A stretch of 64,000 bases of DNA from Methylobacterium sp. Leaf99 (GCF_001422375.1 NZ_LMMU01000001.1:186223-250222), one strand, 5' to 3'; counted from the stretch's first letter, positions 8,160-18,088 are shown. Program-made: numbers and translations. The notes: generated by a model from the sequence alone, not told the origin.

Positions 8160-8876
8160 ATGCGGATCTGGGTGGCACGGCCGGAGCCGGGCGCGGCGCG
8201 AACGGGACGGCGCCTCTCGGCCCTCGGCCATACCCCCGTCGTGGCGCCGGTCCTGACCATTCGCCCGACGGGCGCGGCCCTTCCCGCAGCCGCCTTCGCC
8301 GGGTTGCTACTCACGAGCGCCAACGCCGTGGCGGCCCTGACGGCCGCCGATCGGGTGAGATTCGAACACGTCCCGGCTTTCGCCGTGGGCGCGCGGACGG
8401 CGGCTCTCGCCCGCCGGGCCGGGCTCCGCGCGGTCGCGGAGGCGGGGGGCGATGCCGCTCATCTCGTCGTCCTGGTCCGCGCCACCCTGCCGGCGGGAAG
8501 TTCCCTTCTTCATGTGGCCGGCGTCGACGGCAAGGCGGAGCCGACGGCATCCCTGCGGACGGCGGGCTATCCGATCTCGAGCGTGGTCGCCTACGCGGCA
8601 GTGGCTGAGTCAGTACTGCCGACAGCCATCGCGACGGCGCTCGGAGCGTATCCAGGCTCACTGGAGGCCGTTCTCCATTACTCGCGGCGCAGCGCCGAGA
8701 CAGCCTACGGTCTGGCATGCCGGGCGGAGCTCGGCGGAGCCTTCGGCGCGCTCAAGCATTACTGCCTGTCGGGTGACGTGGCCGCGCCCCTGGTCGCGGC
8801 GGGCCTCGACGTGCATTTCGTAGCGGAACGGCCGGACGAGGAAACGCTTCTGGCAGGTTTGGCGACGGGAACCTGA
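8160..8876 (+). CDS. hemD: uroporphyrinogen-III synthase
   Basis: Cyclises hydroxymethylbilane to uroporphyrinogen III, the common precursor of heme, siroheme and cobalamin. The 238-residue protein has the two-lobed HemD pattern: start [16 protein letters not shown], the LLTSANAV segment at the first lobe edge, [14 protein letters not shown], then [13 protein letters not shown] and the terminal [11 protein letters not shown]. Sequence conservation in HemD is low, so the call rests on this pattern and on context: divergent from tsaD and upstream of mitofilin and hemY, as in related genomes. The ATG at 8160 was preferred over an in-frame GTG at 8151. hemC, which precedes hemD in many relatives, is not between tsaD and hemD here. 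Confidence 0.85.
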   Translation: MRIWVARPEPGAARTGRRLSALGHTPVVAPVLTIRPTGAALPAAAFAGLLLTSANAVAALTAADRVRFEHVPAFAVGARTAALARRAGLRAVAEAGGDAAHLVVLVRATLPAGSSLLHVAGVDGKAEPTASLRTAGYPISSVVAYAAVAESVLPTAIATALGAYPGSLEAVLHYSRRSAETAYGLACRAELGGAFGALKHYCLSGDVAAPLVAAGLDVHFVAERPDEETLLAGLATGT

Positions 8877-9009
8877 CGGAAGGGCCTCGCACCGGCGCGG
8901 GCCGTGGTGCTAGGACGATTTCCAAGAAACTGGGTCGCGATCGCCGAACCCTCAGAGCACCGAGAACCGGTGCGGGGGACGGGGCAGCGTCGGGAAGGGA
9001 GCAACAACC

Positions 9010-11166
9010 GTGAAACCACCCAACAGCGACGCCGACCGACCGAGCAGCGCCCCCGGTGCGCGCCCGCCCGAGGCATCCAAGCCGACACCATCATCCCCGG
9101 GAGCCGTGCCGGCTGCGTCTGGCACGAAGCCGGATTCCGCGCCGTCGGCTCCCCTCCCCGGAGAAGCGGCGAAGCCCGCCGGATCACCCGTGGCGAAATC
9201 CGCCGACGCGCCCCGATCGGCCGATGGCCTGGGAGCCATCGAGACGGGGAAGCCCGTCGCTCCGAAGCCCGCCGACACGAAGGCGTCCGAGCCGGTGAAG
9301 CCATCCGACGTGTCGAAGGAGCCGCCGAAGGTCGAAGCGAGCAAAGTCGATCCGCCGAAGACCGAGCCAGGCAAGAGCGACGCCAGCAAGAATGACCCCG
9401 GCAAGGGCAACCTCGGCAACGGCGAAGTGCCGAAGGCGGACACGAAGGACGCCCCGAGGACCGCGACCTTCACCAGTGGACCTCAGGGTACGCCGCGGCC
9501 GGCGGCGGCCACGACGGACGGCCCGATCATCGACCTCAAGGCCAAGCGCCTGCCCGATCCCGCGCCGGCGCAGAAGACGTCGGCCACGGGCGCCGGCATC
9601 ATGCCGGGCGTCGCGACAAAGCCTGGGGATGGCAAGTCCGCGGATAGTAAGTCCGAGGAGACCAAGTCCGCCGGGCTCGCATCCGTCGATTCGAAGTCGG
9701 CGGTGGGCGGTCTGACGGGGGATGCGGCCAAATCGGCCGCGGGGTCGGGTGGCACGACACCCAAGATCGCCCCGACGCCCCCGGCGTTGGCGGCGCGTGG
9801 TCCCGGCTTCGGCTCGGTGGCGACGGCTGGTCTCCTCGGCGGCGTCATCGGTGCCGGCCTGTTGTTCGCCGTCGAGCGCGCCGGTGTGCTCGGCCATCCC
9901 GACGACGGTCGTCTCGCCGCCCTCGATGAACGAATCGCCGCTTTGGCTCCCAAGGACGAGGTTGCCCGCCTGTCCCAGCGTGTCGCGTCCAACGAGAGCG
10001 CATTGAAGGCGGTACCGGACGCCGTGTCGACCGCGCGCGAAGCCCTTCAGAAGGCAAGCGCCGCGCCGGCCCCGAACAGCGACGGCTCCGTGTCGCAGGC
10101 AGCCGTCCTGCCACCGGACATCGTTACCCGCCTCGACAGCCTCGACCAGCGCCTTTCGGCGCTTCAGGAGGAGCCCGGCCGCGACCAGGGTGGTGAAGCT
10201 CGCATGGCGGTGAACCCGGGCAACGGTGACGCCGCGCAAGTGACGGCCCTCGCCGAGCGCCTCAAGACGGTGGAAAGCCAGATCGCGGCCGCACCGAAAC
10301 CCAGGGAGCAACCCGACCTCGCTCTCAAACTGGCCGCGATCGAGACCGCTGCCGAGAACCGGGCGAAAGCCAATGCCGAGGCGACGCAGAACCTCGGCCA
10401 GAAGCTGACGGAGGTTCAGCAGGCCGTCGAGGCGAAGGTCCAGGCCGCCACCCAGGCGAGCCAGCAGGCGGCGGAGGCCGGCAAGACGCAGGCCGCCGAG
10501 GCGGCCAAGGGCATCGAGCGTCAGGTCCAGACCCAAATCCAGGCGCAGTCCGACAGGATCGCCGGCCTCGACAAGGCGCTGTCCGAACGCGCCGAGGTCA
10601 CCACGGTGCAGGCGGCCCTGAGGGTGGTCGCGGCCGACCGGATCGTCACCGCCCTGAACACTGGATCGCCCTACGCCGATGCGCTTTCGGCCCTGCGCAA
10701 CTATGAGCCCGGCGACCCCGCCCGTCTCACCGCCGTGGCGGTGTTCGCCGAGCGAGGCGCACCGACGTCCCGGGCGCTCGCGGCCGAGTTCCGCCCGGTG
10801 GCGGACAAGATCGCAGCCGCCCGCCGGGCGTCGCAAGTCCGAAGCGTGGCCGAGACCGGAGACTTCAGTCAGAAACTGATGAGCATGGCCGAGTCCATCG
10901 TCCAGGTTCGCAAGGTGGAGACTCCCGCCCCATCGGCCCAGGGGGCGGCACCCGCCGCCGATCCGGTGCCGAAGGTGCAGGATGCCCTCGACCGCGGTGC
11001 CATCGCGGAGGCTGCCCAGGCTTTCGCGGCACTCCCGGAGGACATCCGCTCCCAAGCCGGCGAGTTCGGTACCAAGCTCAAGTCCCGCGCGGCGGCCGGG
11101 GAAGCGGCCCAGGCCCTGCTTTCGGAAGCGTTCAAGGGGTTGCCATCCGCTGGTGCGTCGCGTTGA
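9010..11166 (+). CDS. mitofilin/Mic60-like inner-membrane protein
   Basis: A 718-residue membrane protein encoded between hemD and hemY, the usual alphaproteobacterial place for Mic60/mitofilin homologues (COG4223). Residues 1-260 are disordered and rich in Lys, Pro, Ala, Asp and Ser. One membrane helix lies at about 268-288 (VATAGLLGGVIGAGLLF). A long coiled-coil region follows (repeated Gln/Ala/Glu heptads around residues 300-550). The C-terminal helical domain ends in QALLSEAFKGLPS. Family members bend membranes and contact outer-membrane proteins; a role in intracytoplasmic membrane shape is known in some relatives. The start is GTG with an AAGGGAG ribosome-binding sequence about 10 nt upstream. 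Confidence 0.82.
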   Translation: MKPPNSDADRPSSAPGARPPEASKPTPSSPGAVPAASGTKPDSAPSAPLPGEAAKPAGSPVAKSADAPRSADGLGAIETGKPVAPKPADTKASEPVKPSDVSKEPPKVEASKVDPPKTEPGKSDASKNDPGKGNLGNGEVPKADTKDAPRTATFTSGPQGTPRPAAATTDGPIIDLKAKRLPDPAPAQKTSATGAGIMPGVATKPGDGKSADSKSEETKSAGLASVDSKSAVGGLTGDAAKSAAGSGGTTPKIAPTPPALAARGPGFGSVATAGLLGGVIGAGLLFAVERAGVLGHPDDGRLAALDERIAALAPKDEVARLSQRVASNESALKAVPDAVSTAREALQKASAAPAPNSDGSVSQAAVLPPDIVTRLDSLDQRLSALQEEPGRDQGGEARMAVNPGNGDAAQVTALAERLKTVESQIAAAPKPREQPDLALKLAAIETAAENRAKANAEATQNLGQKLTEVQQAVEAKVQAATQASQQAAEAGKTQAAEAAKGIERQVQTQIQAQSDRIAGLDKALSERAEVTTVQAALRVVAADRIVTALNTGSPYADALSALRNYEPGDPARLTAVAVFAERGAPTSRALAAEFRPVADKIAAARRASQVRSVAETGDFSQKLMSMAESIVQVRKVETPAPSAQGAAPAADPVPKVQDALDRGAIAEAAQAFAALPEDIRSQAGEFGTKLKSRAAAGEAAQALLSEAFKGLPSAGASR

Positions 11167-11334
11167 GACGCCGGCAGCCCAGCGGGCGCGTCCTGTGCGG
11201 GGCACGCCGTTCGACCTGCTCATCGTCGACGATCTTTTCGTCGTCGTCGATTTCCCGGGAGCCGCCGTCGCTCCCGTTCCCGGATTACGGCACCGTCGGC
11301 TCGACCGGCGCTACGCCCAGGAGTTTCTGATCCC

Positions 11335-12897
11335 ATGTGGCGCGCTCTCGCCTTCCTGGCCCTCCTCGCCGTCGCTGCCTACGGCGCGACCTGGGTCGCC
11401 GATCATCCCGGCTCCGTCACCATCGTGTGGAATGGCTACGAGGTGGCGACCAGCCTCGCCATTGCGCTGATCGGCGTCCTCATCGCAGCCATCGTGGTGG
11501 GCTTCATCTGGGCCATCGTCCGGGGTCTCATCACCTTGCCCGAGGCCTTAGTGCGCGGCTCGCGTGACCGGCGCCGGGCCAAGGGCTATTCCGCCCTGTC
11601 GCGCGGCATGGTCGCGGTGGGCTCGGGCGATCCCATGGCCGCCCGGCGCCACGCCAACGATGCGGAGCGCCTGCTCGGGGCGGAGCCCCTTGCCTTGCTC
11701 TTGAAGGCGCAGGCGGCCCAGATTTCGGGAGACCGGGAAGCCGCGGAATCCGCATTCCAGCGCATGGTCGACGATCCCGAAACGCGGGTTCTCGGCCTGC
11801 GTGGCCTGTTCGTCGAGGCGCGCCGCCGCGAGGACGACGCGTCGGCCCGTGCCTATGCGGCCGAGGCCGCCCGCCTGGCGCCGAGCGTCACCTGGGCCAA
11901 CGAGGCCGTCCTCGAAGCGCAATGCGCCGATGGCGACTGGAGCGGCGCGACGGAGACCGTCGAGCGCCGCGCATCCCTCGGACTCATCGAGAAGGGCGTC
12001 GCCCGCCGCCAGCGTGCCGTGCTCCTCACCGCCGCCGCGCAGGAGCGCGAGGCCGGTGAGCCGGAAGCCGCCACGGAGCGGGTGCTCAGGGCGGTCAAGC
12101 TCGCACCGGACCTCGTGCCGGCGGCAGCGCTGGCCGGACGTCTGCTCGCGCGGCGCGGTGACCTGCGGAAGGCCGCCAAGATCGTCGAGGCCGCATGGCG
12201 CGCCGGGCCGCATCCGGATCTGGCCAAGACCTACATGACCCTGCGGACCGGCGATTCCGTGCGCGACCGCCTGTCCCGTGCGGAGACCCTGGCGCGACTC
12301 TCGTCCTGGCACCCGGAGGCCCGCCTCGCCATGGCGCAGGCGGCCTACGAGGCCCGGGAATTCGCCCAGGCCCGAGAAGCCCTGGCGCCGCTGTTGGCGG
12401 ATCGTCCGTCCGTGCGGACCTGCCTCGCCATGGCGCGCCTGGAAGAGGCCGAGCACGGTGCCGGCGCCGCCCGGTCGCGCGAGTGGCTCGGCCGCGCGGC
12501 GCATGCCCCCCGCGATGCCCTGTGGATCGCCGACGGCATCGCCTCCGAGCGCTGGGCGCCCATCTCCCCGATCACGGGCCGCCTCGACGCGTTCGTGTGG
12601 AAGACGCCGACGGAGGTTCTGGCAGGCCCCTCCGAGACCAGGCCCGACGAGCCAGAGGCGCAGGAAGAGACGGTTCTGCCCATCGAGGCGGCCAAGCCGA
12701 CGGAGGCCGCCATTCCTGCCGGACCTCCATCCACGATCGCGCTGAACGGCGCGACGCCGGTCGCGACCGCTGCGGGCGCAGCCGCAACATCCAACCCGAT
12801 GCCGGCCGGGGCCACGACGCCCGTGGTTCTGCCGATGCCCAAGACCGTGGACAAAGCCACAGACAACGCGGACGGCAAGGCGCGCCGCGCGGTCTGA
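11335..12897 (+). CDS. hemY: HemY-type TPR membrane protein (HemY_N domain)
   Basis: A 520-residue inner-membrane protein. Two membrane segments form the HemY_N domain (about residues 4-20 and 39-65), with the conserved link VTIVWNGYEVATS and the sequence GLITLPEALVRG. The domain then continues with SRDRRRAKGYSALSRGMVAVGSGD. TPR-like helical repeats fill roughly residues 90-400, and a low-complexity Pro/Ala tail ends the protein. It is the proteobacterial HemY associated with tetrapyrrole operons; it is not the protoporphyrinogen oxidase of the same name in Gram-positives. Its biochemical role remains unclear. It follows the mitofilin gene by 168 nt. Confidence 0.85.
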   Translation: MWRALAFLALLAVAAYGATWVADHPGSVTIVWNGYEVATSLAIALIGVLIAAIVVGFIWAIVRGLITLPEALVRGSRDRRRAKGYSALSRGMVAVGSGDPMAARRHANDAERLLGAEPLALLLKAQAAQISGDREAAESAFQRMVDDPETRVLGLRGLFVEARRREDDASARAYAAEAARLAPSVTWANEAVLEAQCADGDWSGATETVERRASLGLIEKGVARRQRAVLLTAAAQEREAGEPEAATERVLRAVKLAPDLVPAAALAGRLLARRGDLRKAAKIVEAAWRAGPHPDLAKTYMTLRTGDSVRDRLSRAETLARLSSWHPEARLAMAQAAYEAREFAQAREALAPLLADRPSVRTCLAMARLEEAEHGAGAARSREWLGRAAHAPRDALWIADGIASERWAPISPITGRLDAFVWKTPTEVLAGPSETRPDEPEAQEETVLPIEAAKPTEAAIPAGPPSTIALNGATPVATAAGAAATSNPMPAGATTPVVLPMPKTVDKATDNADGKARRAV

Positions 12898-13055
12898 GGA
12901 CAGATCCTTGAAGACGGTGGATCACGGGTCGATGCAGGGCCTGTGATCTGCGGGGATGGCGCAGGACGACACGCTGAGGTGCCGGAGGGCTTAAAGGCTG
13001 ATTCACGTAAACCCGCTAAGTCTTGGGACAGCGAGTTCTGCGTAATCGAAGTGCC

Positions 13056-14183
13056 ATGCACCCATCTCTCGACGATTCGCCGGACCTCTCCGGCCTGATC
13101 GAACTGTCGCGCCTCGACACGCTCGATCTGAAACCCGTGATCCTGCGGGTGCAGACGGACCTGTTCCTGTCCGCTCCGTTCCGCGACCGGAAGACCCTCG
13201 AGGCCTTCGAGGCTCTGGCCGGCGGGCTGATCCCCATCGTCGACGACGAGACCGCCGAGATCGTGGCGCGCAAGCTCGCCGCCTTCCCGGAAACGCCACC
13301 CGGCATCCTGGCGATCCTTGCTGCGCGGGGGGGCGCCGTCCGCGATGCCGTCGTCGCCGAAGCCCCGTCCCTGACGCCGTCGGTGATCGAAGCCGCCCTC
13401 ACGGATGGCGCCGATCTTGGCGCGGCCATCGCCGCGCGGCCGGACCTCGACCGGGCGACCGTCAACGCCCTGTCCGCCCGCGCCGTGGCGGAGGTCGATA
13501 CGGCACTCGCCCGCAACGGCCAGATCTCCCTCGGGGCCGAGACCCTCGCACGTCTCGTCGGGCGCGGACGCCGCTCGGCCGACCTCGCCGAGGCACTCCT
13601 CGCCCGCACGGATGTGGCTTCGGCAGACCTTTCTCCGCTCTTCCTGTTCGCCGACGAAGCCCGTCGCGATGCTATCGGCGAGGCCATTGCGGCGACGGTC
13701 GCCCTCCGGCCATGCCCGCCGCCGCCACGCGAGGCCGGTGCGGTCCTCACCGGGTTCTCGGGGCGCGGCGACATCGCCGGTTTCATCGGAGCCCTGGCCG
13801 AGATGCTGGGCCTGCGCCGAGATTTTTTGGCGGCGACGCCGGACCCGCACCTGCGCTACGATCTGCTCACCCTGGCCCTACGTGCCGCCGGCCTGCACGA
13901 GGAAGAGGCGGTCTACGTCTACCTGACCCTGAACGAGACCGTCGCTCGCTCCGTCGATCGGGTGTTCGATCTGGTCAAGCTGTTCCGCAAGGTTCAGCGC
14001 CCCGCAGCCCGCAGCCTTCTCTCGGCCGTTCTCAATACCGCCCTGCCCGAGCGTGCGGGCGATGCCAAAGCGCATCAACCCTACAACGCGCCCGACGCCG
14101 CGCGTCCGCGCGTCTCCCCGGCGACCGTCGACCGGAGTTCCTCGCGCACCGCCCTTCCCGGCCGTCTCCGCCAGACCTCCTGA
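13056..14183 (+). CDS. DUF2336 domain-containing protein
   Basis: A soluble, alpha-helical protein of 375 residues with the features of DUF2336 proteins of alphaproteobacteria: a leucine- and alanine-rich helical repeat region (FRDRKTLEAFEALAGG, DETAEIVARKLAAF, then AVRDAVVAEAPSLTPSVI). The closing domain is YVYLTLNETVARSVDRVFDLVKLFR. Function is unknown; relatives are sometimes called HEAT-repeat-like. The ATG at 13056 was preferred to an upstream in-frame TTG at 13023. It stands alone and meets the DUF1491 gene tail to tail 6 nt downstream. Confidence 0.75.
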   Translation: MHPSLDDSPDLSGLIELSRLDTLDLKPVILRVQTDLFLSAPFRDRKTLEAFEALAGGLIPIVDDETAEIVARKLAAFPETPPGILAILAARGGAVRDAVVAEAPSLTPSVIEAALTDGADLGAAIAARPDLDRATVNALSARAVAEVDTALARNGQISLGAETLARLVGRGRRSADLAEALLARTDVASADLSPLFLFADEARRDAIGEAIAATVALRPCPPPPREAGAVLTGFSGRGDIAGFIGALAEMLGLRRDFLAATPDPHLRYDLLTLALRAAGLHEEEAVYVYLTLNETVARSVDRVFDLVKLFRKVQRPAARSLLSAVLNTALPERAGDAKAHQPYNAPDAARPRVSPATVDRSSSRTALPGRLRQTS

Positions 14184-14189
14184 CGTCGT

Positions 14190-14531
14190 TCACTCGGCCA
14201 GATCCAGGAGGTGACGGCCGGCCCGATCGTCGATCTCGACGATCCAGAGGTCGCCGTCGAAGCGGATCTCCTTGCCGATGCGGCTCTCGACGTCGGCGGA
14301 CTCCGCCTCGCGCATCAGCGGAACGAAGCGCCGGTCCGTATCGCCATCCGCATCGACCAGGGATTGCGGTGCCGGTCCGTAGAGGTCGGCCCGGCCATCA
14401 AGGCGATCGACCTTGACGAAGATCGCCCCCGCCTCCGCGGCGCCGCGACGCCGCTGGACGGCGGCGATCCCCTCGGTGCCGAGACGACGTAGATGGGCCG
14501 AGACCCAGAAATCCGAACGCAGGCGTGCCAT
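14190..14531 (-). CDS. DUF1491 family protein
   Basis: A small soluble protein of 113 residues. Its signature runs from MARLRSDFWVSAHLRRL through RRGAAEAGAIFVKVDRLDG to the ending DLWIVEIDDRAG, characteristic of DUF1491. It lies 35 nt downstream of the peptidoglycan-binding protein gene and probably shares its transcript; the pair plus the histidine kinase is a recurring neighbourhood in Hyphomicrobiales. The frame is open far upstream, but only the part after this ATG resembles protein. Function is unknown. Confidence 0.85.
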   Translation of the reverse strand: MARLRSDFWVSAHLRRLGTEGIAAVQRRRGAAEAGAIFVKVDRLDGRADLYGPAPQSLVDADGDTDRRFVPLMREAESADVESRIGKEIRFDGDLWIVEIDDRAGRHLLDLAE

Positions 14532-14566
14532 GCACCGCCTATACCCGCATTCCTCCGTCAGGAGGA

Positions 14567-15298
14567 TCAGCCCGGCGCGGCCGCGGCGCGGGCGGCGAGT
14601 TCGCGCAAGGTGCGGCCGGCGGGCTGGCCCTTCACCGGCAGTTTGCGATCGCGCTCGAACCGCTCGATAGCCGCGCGGGTGCCGGTTCCCATAAGCCCGT
14701 CCGCCTTGAGGGGGCCATAGCCGAGCTTGACCAGGGCGCGTTGCGCCTTCGCCACGGCGGGATCGGCCTTGGGCGTTACGGACGCCGTCGTCTCGCCCTC
14801 GCGGATGATCTCGCCGATGGTGTCGCGGGAGACCGGGCGGGGGGCCGGCTCGGAGCGGATGAGGGCGACGCGGGGTGCCTCGCCCCGGGGCGCTTCCGGC
14901 TTGAGGGCGTCGGATCGGGGCGCCTCGATTTTCGGCGGCACGGCCTTGCTGGATTCCCCGACGCCGGCCTCGATCTTCGCAGCCTCGATCCGGCGAGCGG
15001 GTTTGTCGGTGGTCTGGCGCGGCGGGACCTTCGGGAAGATCGGCGCCGGATGGCGGCCCATCTGGTAGCCCAGCGCGTTCAAGGAAATGAAGGCCGCGGC
15101 CCCTACGACCGCCACGAACCCGAGCACGTCGCCGGGCCGGTTCACGCATAGGCGGCCGGCCCAGCGACCGACGGCGGCGAGATCGGTCCGCCATCCCCCC
15201 GGCCGAACGCTCGCGCCGGCGCGCTCGCGCCGGGTGGCGGCATCCGCCCGCGGTCCGCGCGGCTGGGGCGGGACGATGATCTCGCGCTGATCGCGCAT
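14567..15298 (-). CDS. peptidoglycan-binding domain membrane protein
   Basis: A 243-residue protein anchored by one membrane helix at about residues 57-77 (VLGFVAVVGAAAFISLNAL). A Lys/Pro/Glu-rich linker follows. The C-terminal PG_binding_1 domain covers about residues 180-232 (AKAQRALVKLGYGPLKADG, then MGTGTRAAIERFERDRKLP). The topology places the binding domain in the periplasm, where it would dock on the cell wall. It sits between DUF1491 and a multi-TM DivJ/PleC-like kinase, which hints at a cell-wall or cell-cycle role; this is inference from location. The N-terminus is basic and Arg-rich. Confidence 0.85.
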   Translation of the reverse strand: MRDQREIIVPPQPRGPRADAATRRERAGASVRPGGWRTDLAAVGRWAGRLCVNRPGDVLGFVAVVGAAAFISLNALGYQMGRHPAPIFPKVPPRQTTDKPARRIEAAKIEAGVGESSKAVPPKIEAPRSDALKPEAPRGEAPRVALIRSEPAPRPVSRDTIGEIIREGETTASVTPKADPAVAKAQRALVKLGYGPLKADGLMGTGTRAAIERFERDRKLPVKGQPAGRTLRELAARAAAAPG

Positions 15299-15399
15299 GG
15301 CAGCTCCTTAAAACGCGACGGCCCCGCCCGCGCGTGCGGCGCGGATGAGACGGTCAGGAGAAGCGGACTTGGGCCGCTCGGAGTGGTGTCGGGCCGGTC

Positions 15400-17361
15400 T
15401 CATCCGGCGCGTCGCAGGGGCGAACCGCCGTCGGGCACGTAGCTCTCGCGCACGGGCTCGGCGGTCGCCTCGAACAGACCGATGGGCCGACGGACCGGTG
15501 CCACGGGCAGGCGGACCGCATCGGGACCGGCTCCGGGTGCCCGCGAAGCGGTGCGAATCGGGGCCGGACCGGCGAGGTTGGGTTCCGCCCGACAGATGAC
15601 CGGCAGGGTGACGGTGACGCGCGTGCCCTCGCCCTGGACACTCTCGATGGCGATGGCGCCGCCGTGGAGGCCGACGAGTCCCTGGACCACGGAGAGACCG
15701 AGGCCCGTGCCCTCGTGCGAGCGCCGCGTATCGCTCTGGGCCTGGAAGAACGGATCACCCACGCGCGGCAGGTCGTCGGCACCGATACCGATACCGGTAT
15801 CCGTGACAACGAGATCGAGGTGGTTGCCGGTCTGGCGGATGGAGACCTCGACCTGTCCGCCGGCGGGCGTGAACTTCACGGCGTTCGACAGGAGGTTGAT
15901 CATCATCTGCCGGCAGGCACGCAGATCGGCCGTGACGGGGATCGAGGCAGCCTCCTCGGTGCGAACGAGGACGACACCGGCCTTCACGGCCCGGAGCTGC
16001 ATCAGGTCGCAGCAGGTCCGCACGAGGGCGTTGAGGTCGAAGGTTTCCGGGGCGTAGTCGAAATGGCCGCTCTGGATGCGGGACATGTCGAGGAGGGTGT
16101 TGACCACGTCGAGGAGGTGTTTGCCCGAATCGCCGATGATCACGGCATATTCCCGGCTGCGCTCCGGACCGATGGTCATGGCACCCTCGCCCGCCAGGAC
16201 CTCGGAGAAGCCGATGATGGCATTGAGCGGCGTGCGCAGTTCATGGCTGACCGTGGCGAGGAAGCGGCTCTTGACCTCGTCGGCACGCTCGGCCTCGGCG
16301 CGGGCGCGCTCCAATTCTTCCGCGTGGCGGCGGTGCTCGGTGACGTCGCGCGTCACGGCCACGACGCTCGATCCGGTCGCCTCGACTTTGTCGAGCTCGG
16401 CGCCCGACAGGCCCGCGCGGGTTCCGTCGATGCGGTGCGCCCGCATTTCTGCGAAGATGGTGCGCGGGGCGCCCTCGGCCCGTATGGCAGCGGCATCGAG
16501 GTGCAGGCGAAACTGCACCGTGGCGGGTGTCCCGTAGGCGGCGACGTCGCTCAAGGTCTGGAGCAGGGCCGGACGGTCGCCGACATGGACGCGCTCGAGC
16601 AGGCCGTGGCCGCGCAGACGGCTCGCCTCGGCCCCGACGAAGCGGGCGGACGACGCGCTGGCCTCGATGACGCGGCCGTTGCAATCGTGCCAGGTCACCA
16701 GATCGTCGATTGCCGACAGGAGCGTGCGGTCCCGCAGCTCGTTGTCCCGAAGCTTGGCGAGCCAACGGCCTTCGTGGCGGAAGTGCTCGATGGCCTGGGC
16801 GGCGATGTGGCCGATGGCCGTGATGGCGAAGACCGGCATGGCCAGGGTCCGCGACCATTCCATCAGCACCCCACTCACGCCGACCGATGGCAGGAGCGCG
16901 ACAGCGAGGGCCCCGAGGGCGGCGACGATGGCTGCGGCCAGGGTCGCCCGGCGCGAGCCCGAGACCACGGCCTCCAGGGGGATCGCCACGAGCCAGATGG
17001 CGGCGGCGGAGTTCACTCCGCCCGTCATCATGGCGAGGCAGACCACGAGGCCGGTGAGGCCGGCCGACGAGATGGCGTGAGCGACCCAGAGGATGCCCGT
17101 GCGCGACAGGAGGACGGCGGCGAAGACCGGGAGCATCAGACTGGCGATGGCCAGCGCCTCGATGCCGCTCGGCACCCCGCGAAGAAGCAGGAACGGCGGC
17201 AGGCCCAGCATCATCACGAGCCCCGTGGCGAGGCGCGACACGAGAAAGCGCTCGTGACGAAACCGCACGGCGGCATCGTCGATCACCGACTCGTGCACGA
17301 GACCCGCCAAGCGGGTATCGATGAGGGACGCCAGGGCACCGTAGATACGCAATACCGACAC
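15400..17361 (-). CDS. multi-TM PAS sensor histidine kinase, DivJ/PleC-like
   Basis: A hybrid of an N-terminal membrane region with about six hydrophobic segments (residues 45-190), a PAS domain (roughly 220-340, beginning LLSAIDDLVTWHDCNGRVIEAS), a HisKA domain with phosphoacceptor in FLATVSHELRTPLNAIIGFSE, and a HATPase domain (MINLLSNAVKFTP, DTGIGIG, GTGLGLSVV). The DHp sequence closely resembles the PleC/DivJ/PdhS group that phosphorylates DivK in alphaproteobacterial cell-cycle control; that role is inferred. A C-terminal Pro/Ala tail of about 65 residues is extra. The start is uncertain: the GTG at 17361 suits the expected short N-terminus, while an ATG at 17478 would add 39 residues. 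Confidence 0.85.
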   Translation of the reverse strand: MSVLRIYGALASLIDTRLAGLVHESVIDDAAVRFRHERFLVSRLATGLVMMLGLPPFLLLRGVPSGIEALAIASLMLPVFAAVLLSRTGILWVAHAISSAGLTGLVVCLAMMTGGVNSAAAIWLVAIPLEAVVSGSRRATLAAAIVAALGALAVALLPSVGVSGVLMEWSRTLAMPVFAITAIGHIAAQAIEHFRHEGRWLAKLRDNELRDRTLLSAIDDLVTWHDCNGRVIEASASSARFVGAEASRLRGHGLLERVHVGDRPALLQTLSDVAAYGTPATVQFRLHLDAAAIRAEGAPRTIFAEMRAHRIDGTRAGLSGAELDKVEATGSSVVAVTRDVTEHRRHAEELERARAEAERADEVKSRFLATVSHELRTPLNAIIGFSEVLAGEGAMTIGPERSREYAVIIGDSGKHLLDVVNTLLDMSRIQSGHFDYAPETFDLNALVRTCCDLMQLRAVKAGVVLVRTEEAASIPVTADLRACRQMMINLLSNAVKFTPAGGQVEVSIRQTGNHLDLVVTDTGIGIGADDLPRVGDPFFQAQSDTRRSHEGTGLGLSVVQGLVGLHGGAIAIESVQGEGTRVTVTLPVICRAEPNLAGPAPIRTASRAPGAGPDAVRLPVAPVRRPIGLFEATAEPVRESYVPDGGSPLRRAG

Positions 17362-17737
17362 GCACAGCGCGGATGGAGGCCATACGACCCGTCCGACGCC
17401 CCTTGGCTCGACTTGAACTCGACTGATCGAACCGTCGCAGAGGTGACTTAAGCGAGTCTTGCGGGTGAACCCCCGCATGTCCCCGCATGCTTTCCGGAAG
17501 GTAACCGGATCACCGAGCGCAGGGCTTCCTTCCGACCTTGGCCGCCGGTCGCGCTGAATTCGAGTTACGTCGGGACTCCGGCCCCGGAGCCGACCACCGC
17601 CGCGAAACCGGTGGGCTAAAGCACCGTTCACCATCACGCCGGGTCGCGGTTCCGGCGTCATGTCTGCTTTACCAATCGCATGGCTTCCTGAGGCTCGCGC
17701 CGTTCGGCAGCCCCCGGTACGGACCCTGGACCGACCC
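17362..17737. other. intergenic region between the histidine kinase and the small membrane protein
   Basis: This 376-nt divergent gap must hold promoters for both flanking genes, but I could not identify a convincing sigma70-type pair. Part of it is an open extension of the kinase frame (to 17751), and an alternative start for the plus-strand gene lies at 17660. No RNA gene or repeat is apparent. Confidence 0.4.
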
Positions 17738-18088
17738 ATGCTGTTTCTCATCCGTGCGGCCGTGGTGATCGGCGGCCTGTCCTATCTTGCGATGCTTCGG
17801 GACAACCCGGATGCCGCTGTGTCGCTGCCGGGAATGTCCGCCAAAGTTCTTCCTGCTCAAGTTCTTCCTGCCCAAGCGCTTACCGCCCATTCCCTGGCCG
17901 CACAGGTTCAGCCCGGTCAGGCGCTTGCCGCCGCCTGGGACGCGATGCCGGCGGACGCACGGGACCGGATGGTCCGCGACGGAACGGACGCCCTCGTTCG
18001 GCGACTCGGCACGTCACGCTCGGCCTCAGCGGATACCCTGGCCGACGCAGACCGGCGCCCACCCTGGCGGGGCGTCGCGTCGCGATAG
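17738..18088 (+). CDS. small hypothetical membrane-anchored protein
   Basis: A protein of 116 residues starting MLFLIRAAVVIGGLSYLAML, which forms one N-terminal membrane helix or uncleaved signal anchor. It then has the pseudo-repeat VLPAQVLPAQALTAHSLAAQ, encoded partly by a 15-bp tandem duplication, and a charged helix AWDAMPADARDRMVRDG. No known domain was recognised. The frame is open to an ATG at 17660, but the hydrophobic start at 17738 looks natural. It precedes cydB by 87 nt on the same strand, in the position where cydA would be expected, but bears no resemblance to CydA. Confidence 0.55.
   Translation: MLFLIRAAVVIGGLSYLAMLRDNPDAAVSLPGMSAKVLPAQVLPAQALTAHSLAAQVQPGQALAAAWDAMPADARDRMVRDGTDALVRRLGTSRSASADTLADADRRPPWRGVASR
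17844..17873 (+). repeat. 15-bp tandem duplication inside the small membrane-protein gene
   Basis: AAGTTCTTCCTGCTC is followed immediately by AAGTTCTTCCTGCCC (14 of 15 identical). It keeps the frame and encodes the repeated VLPAQ peptide. Confidence 0.8.

Noticed and set aside
12898..13055. Hairpin GATCAC...GTGATC after hemY as a terminator
   Set aside because: The stem is only 6 bp with a 17-nt loop and no U-run; too weak to list.
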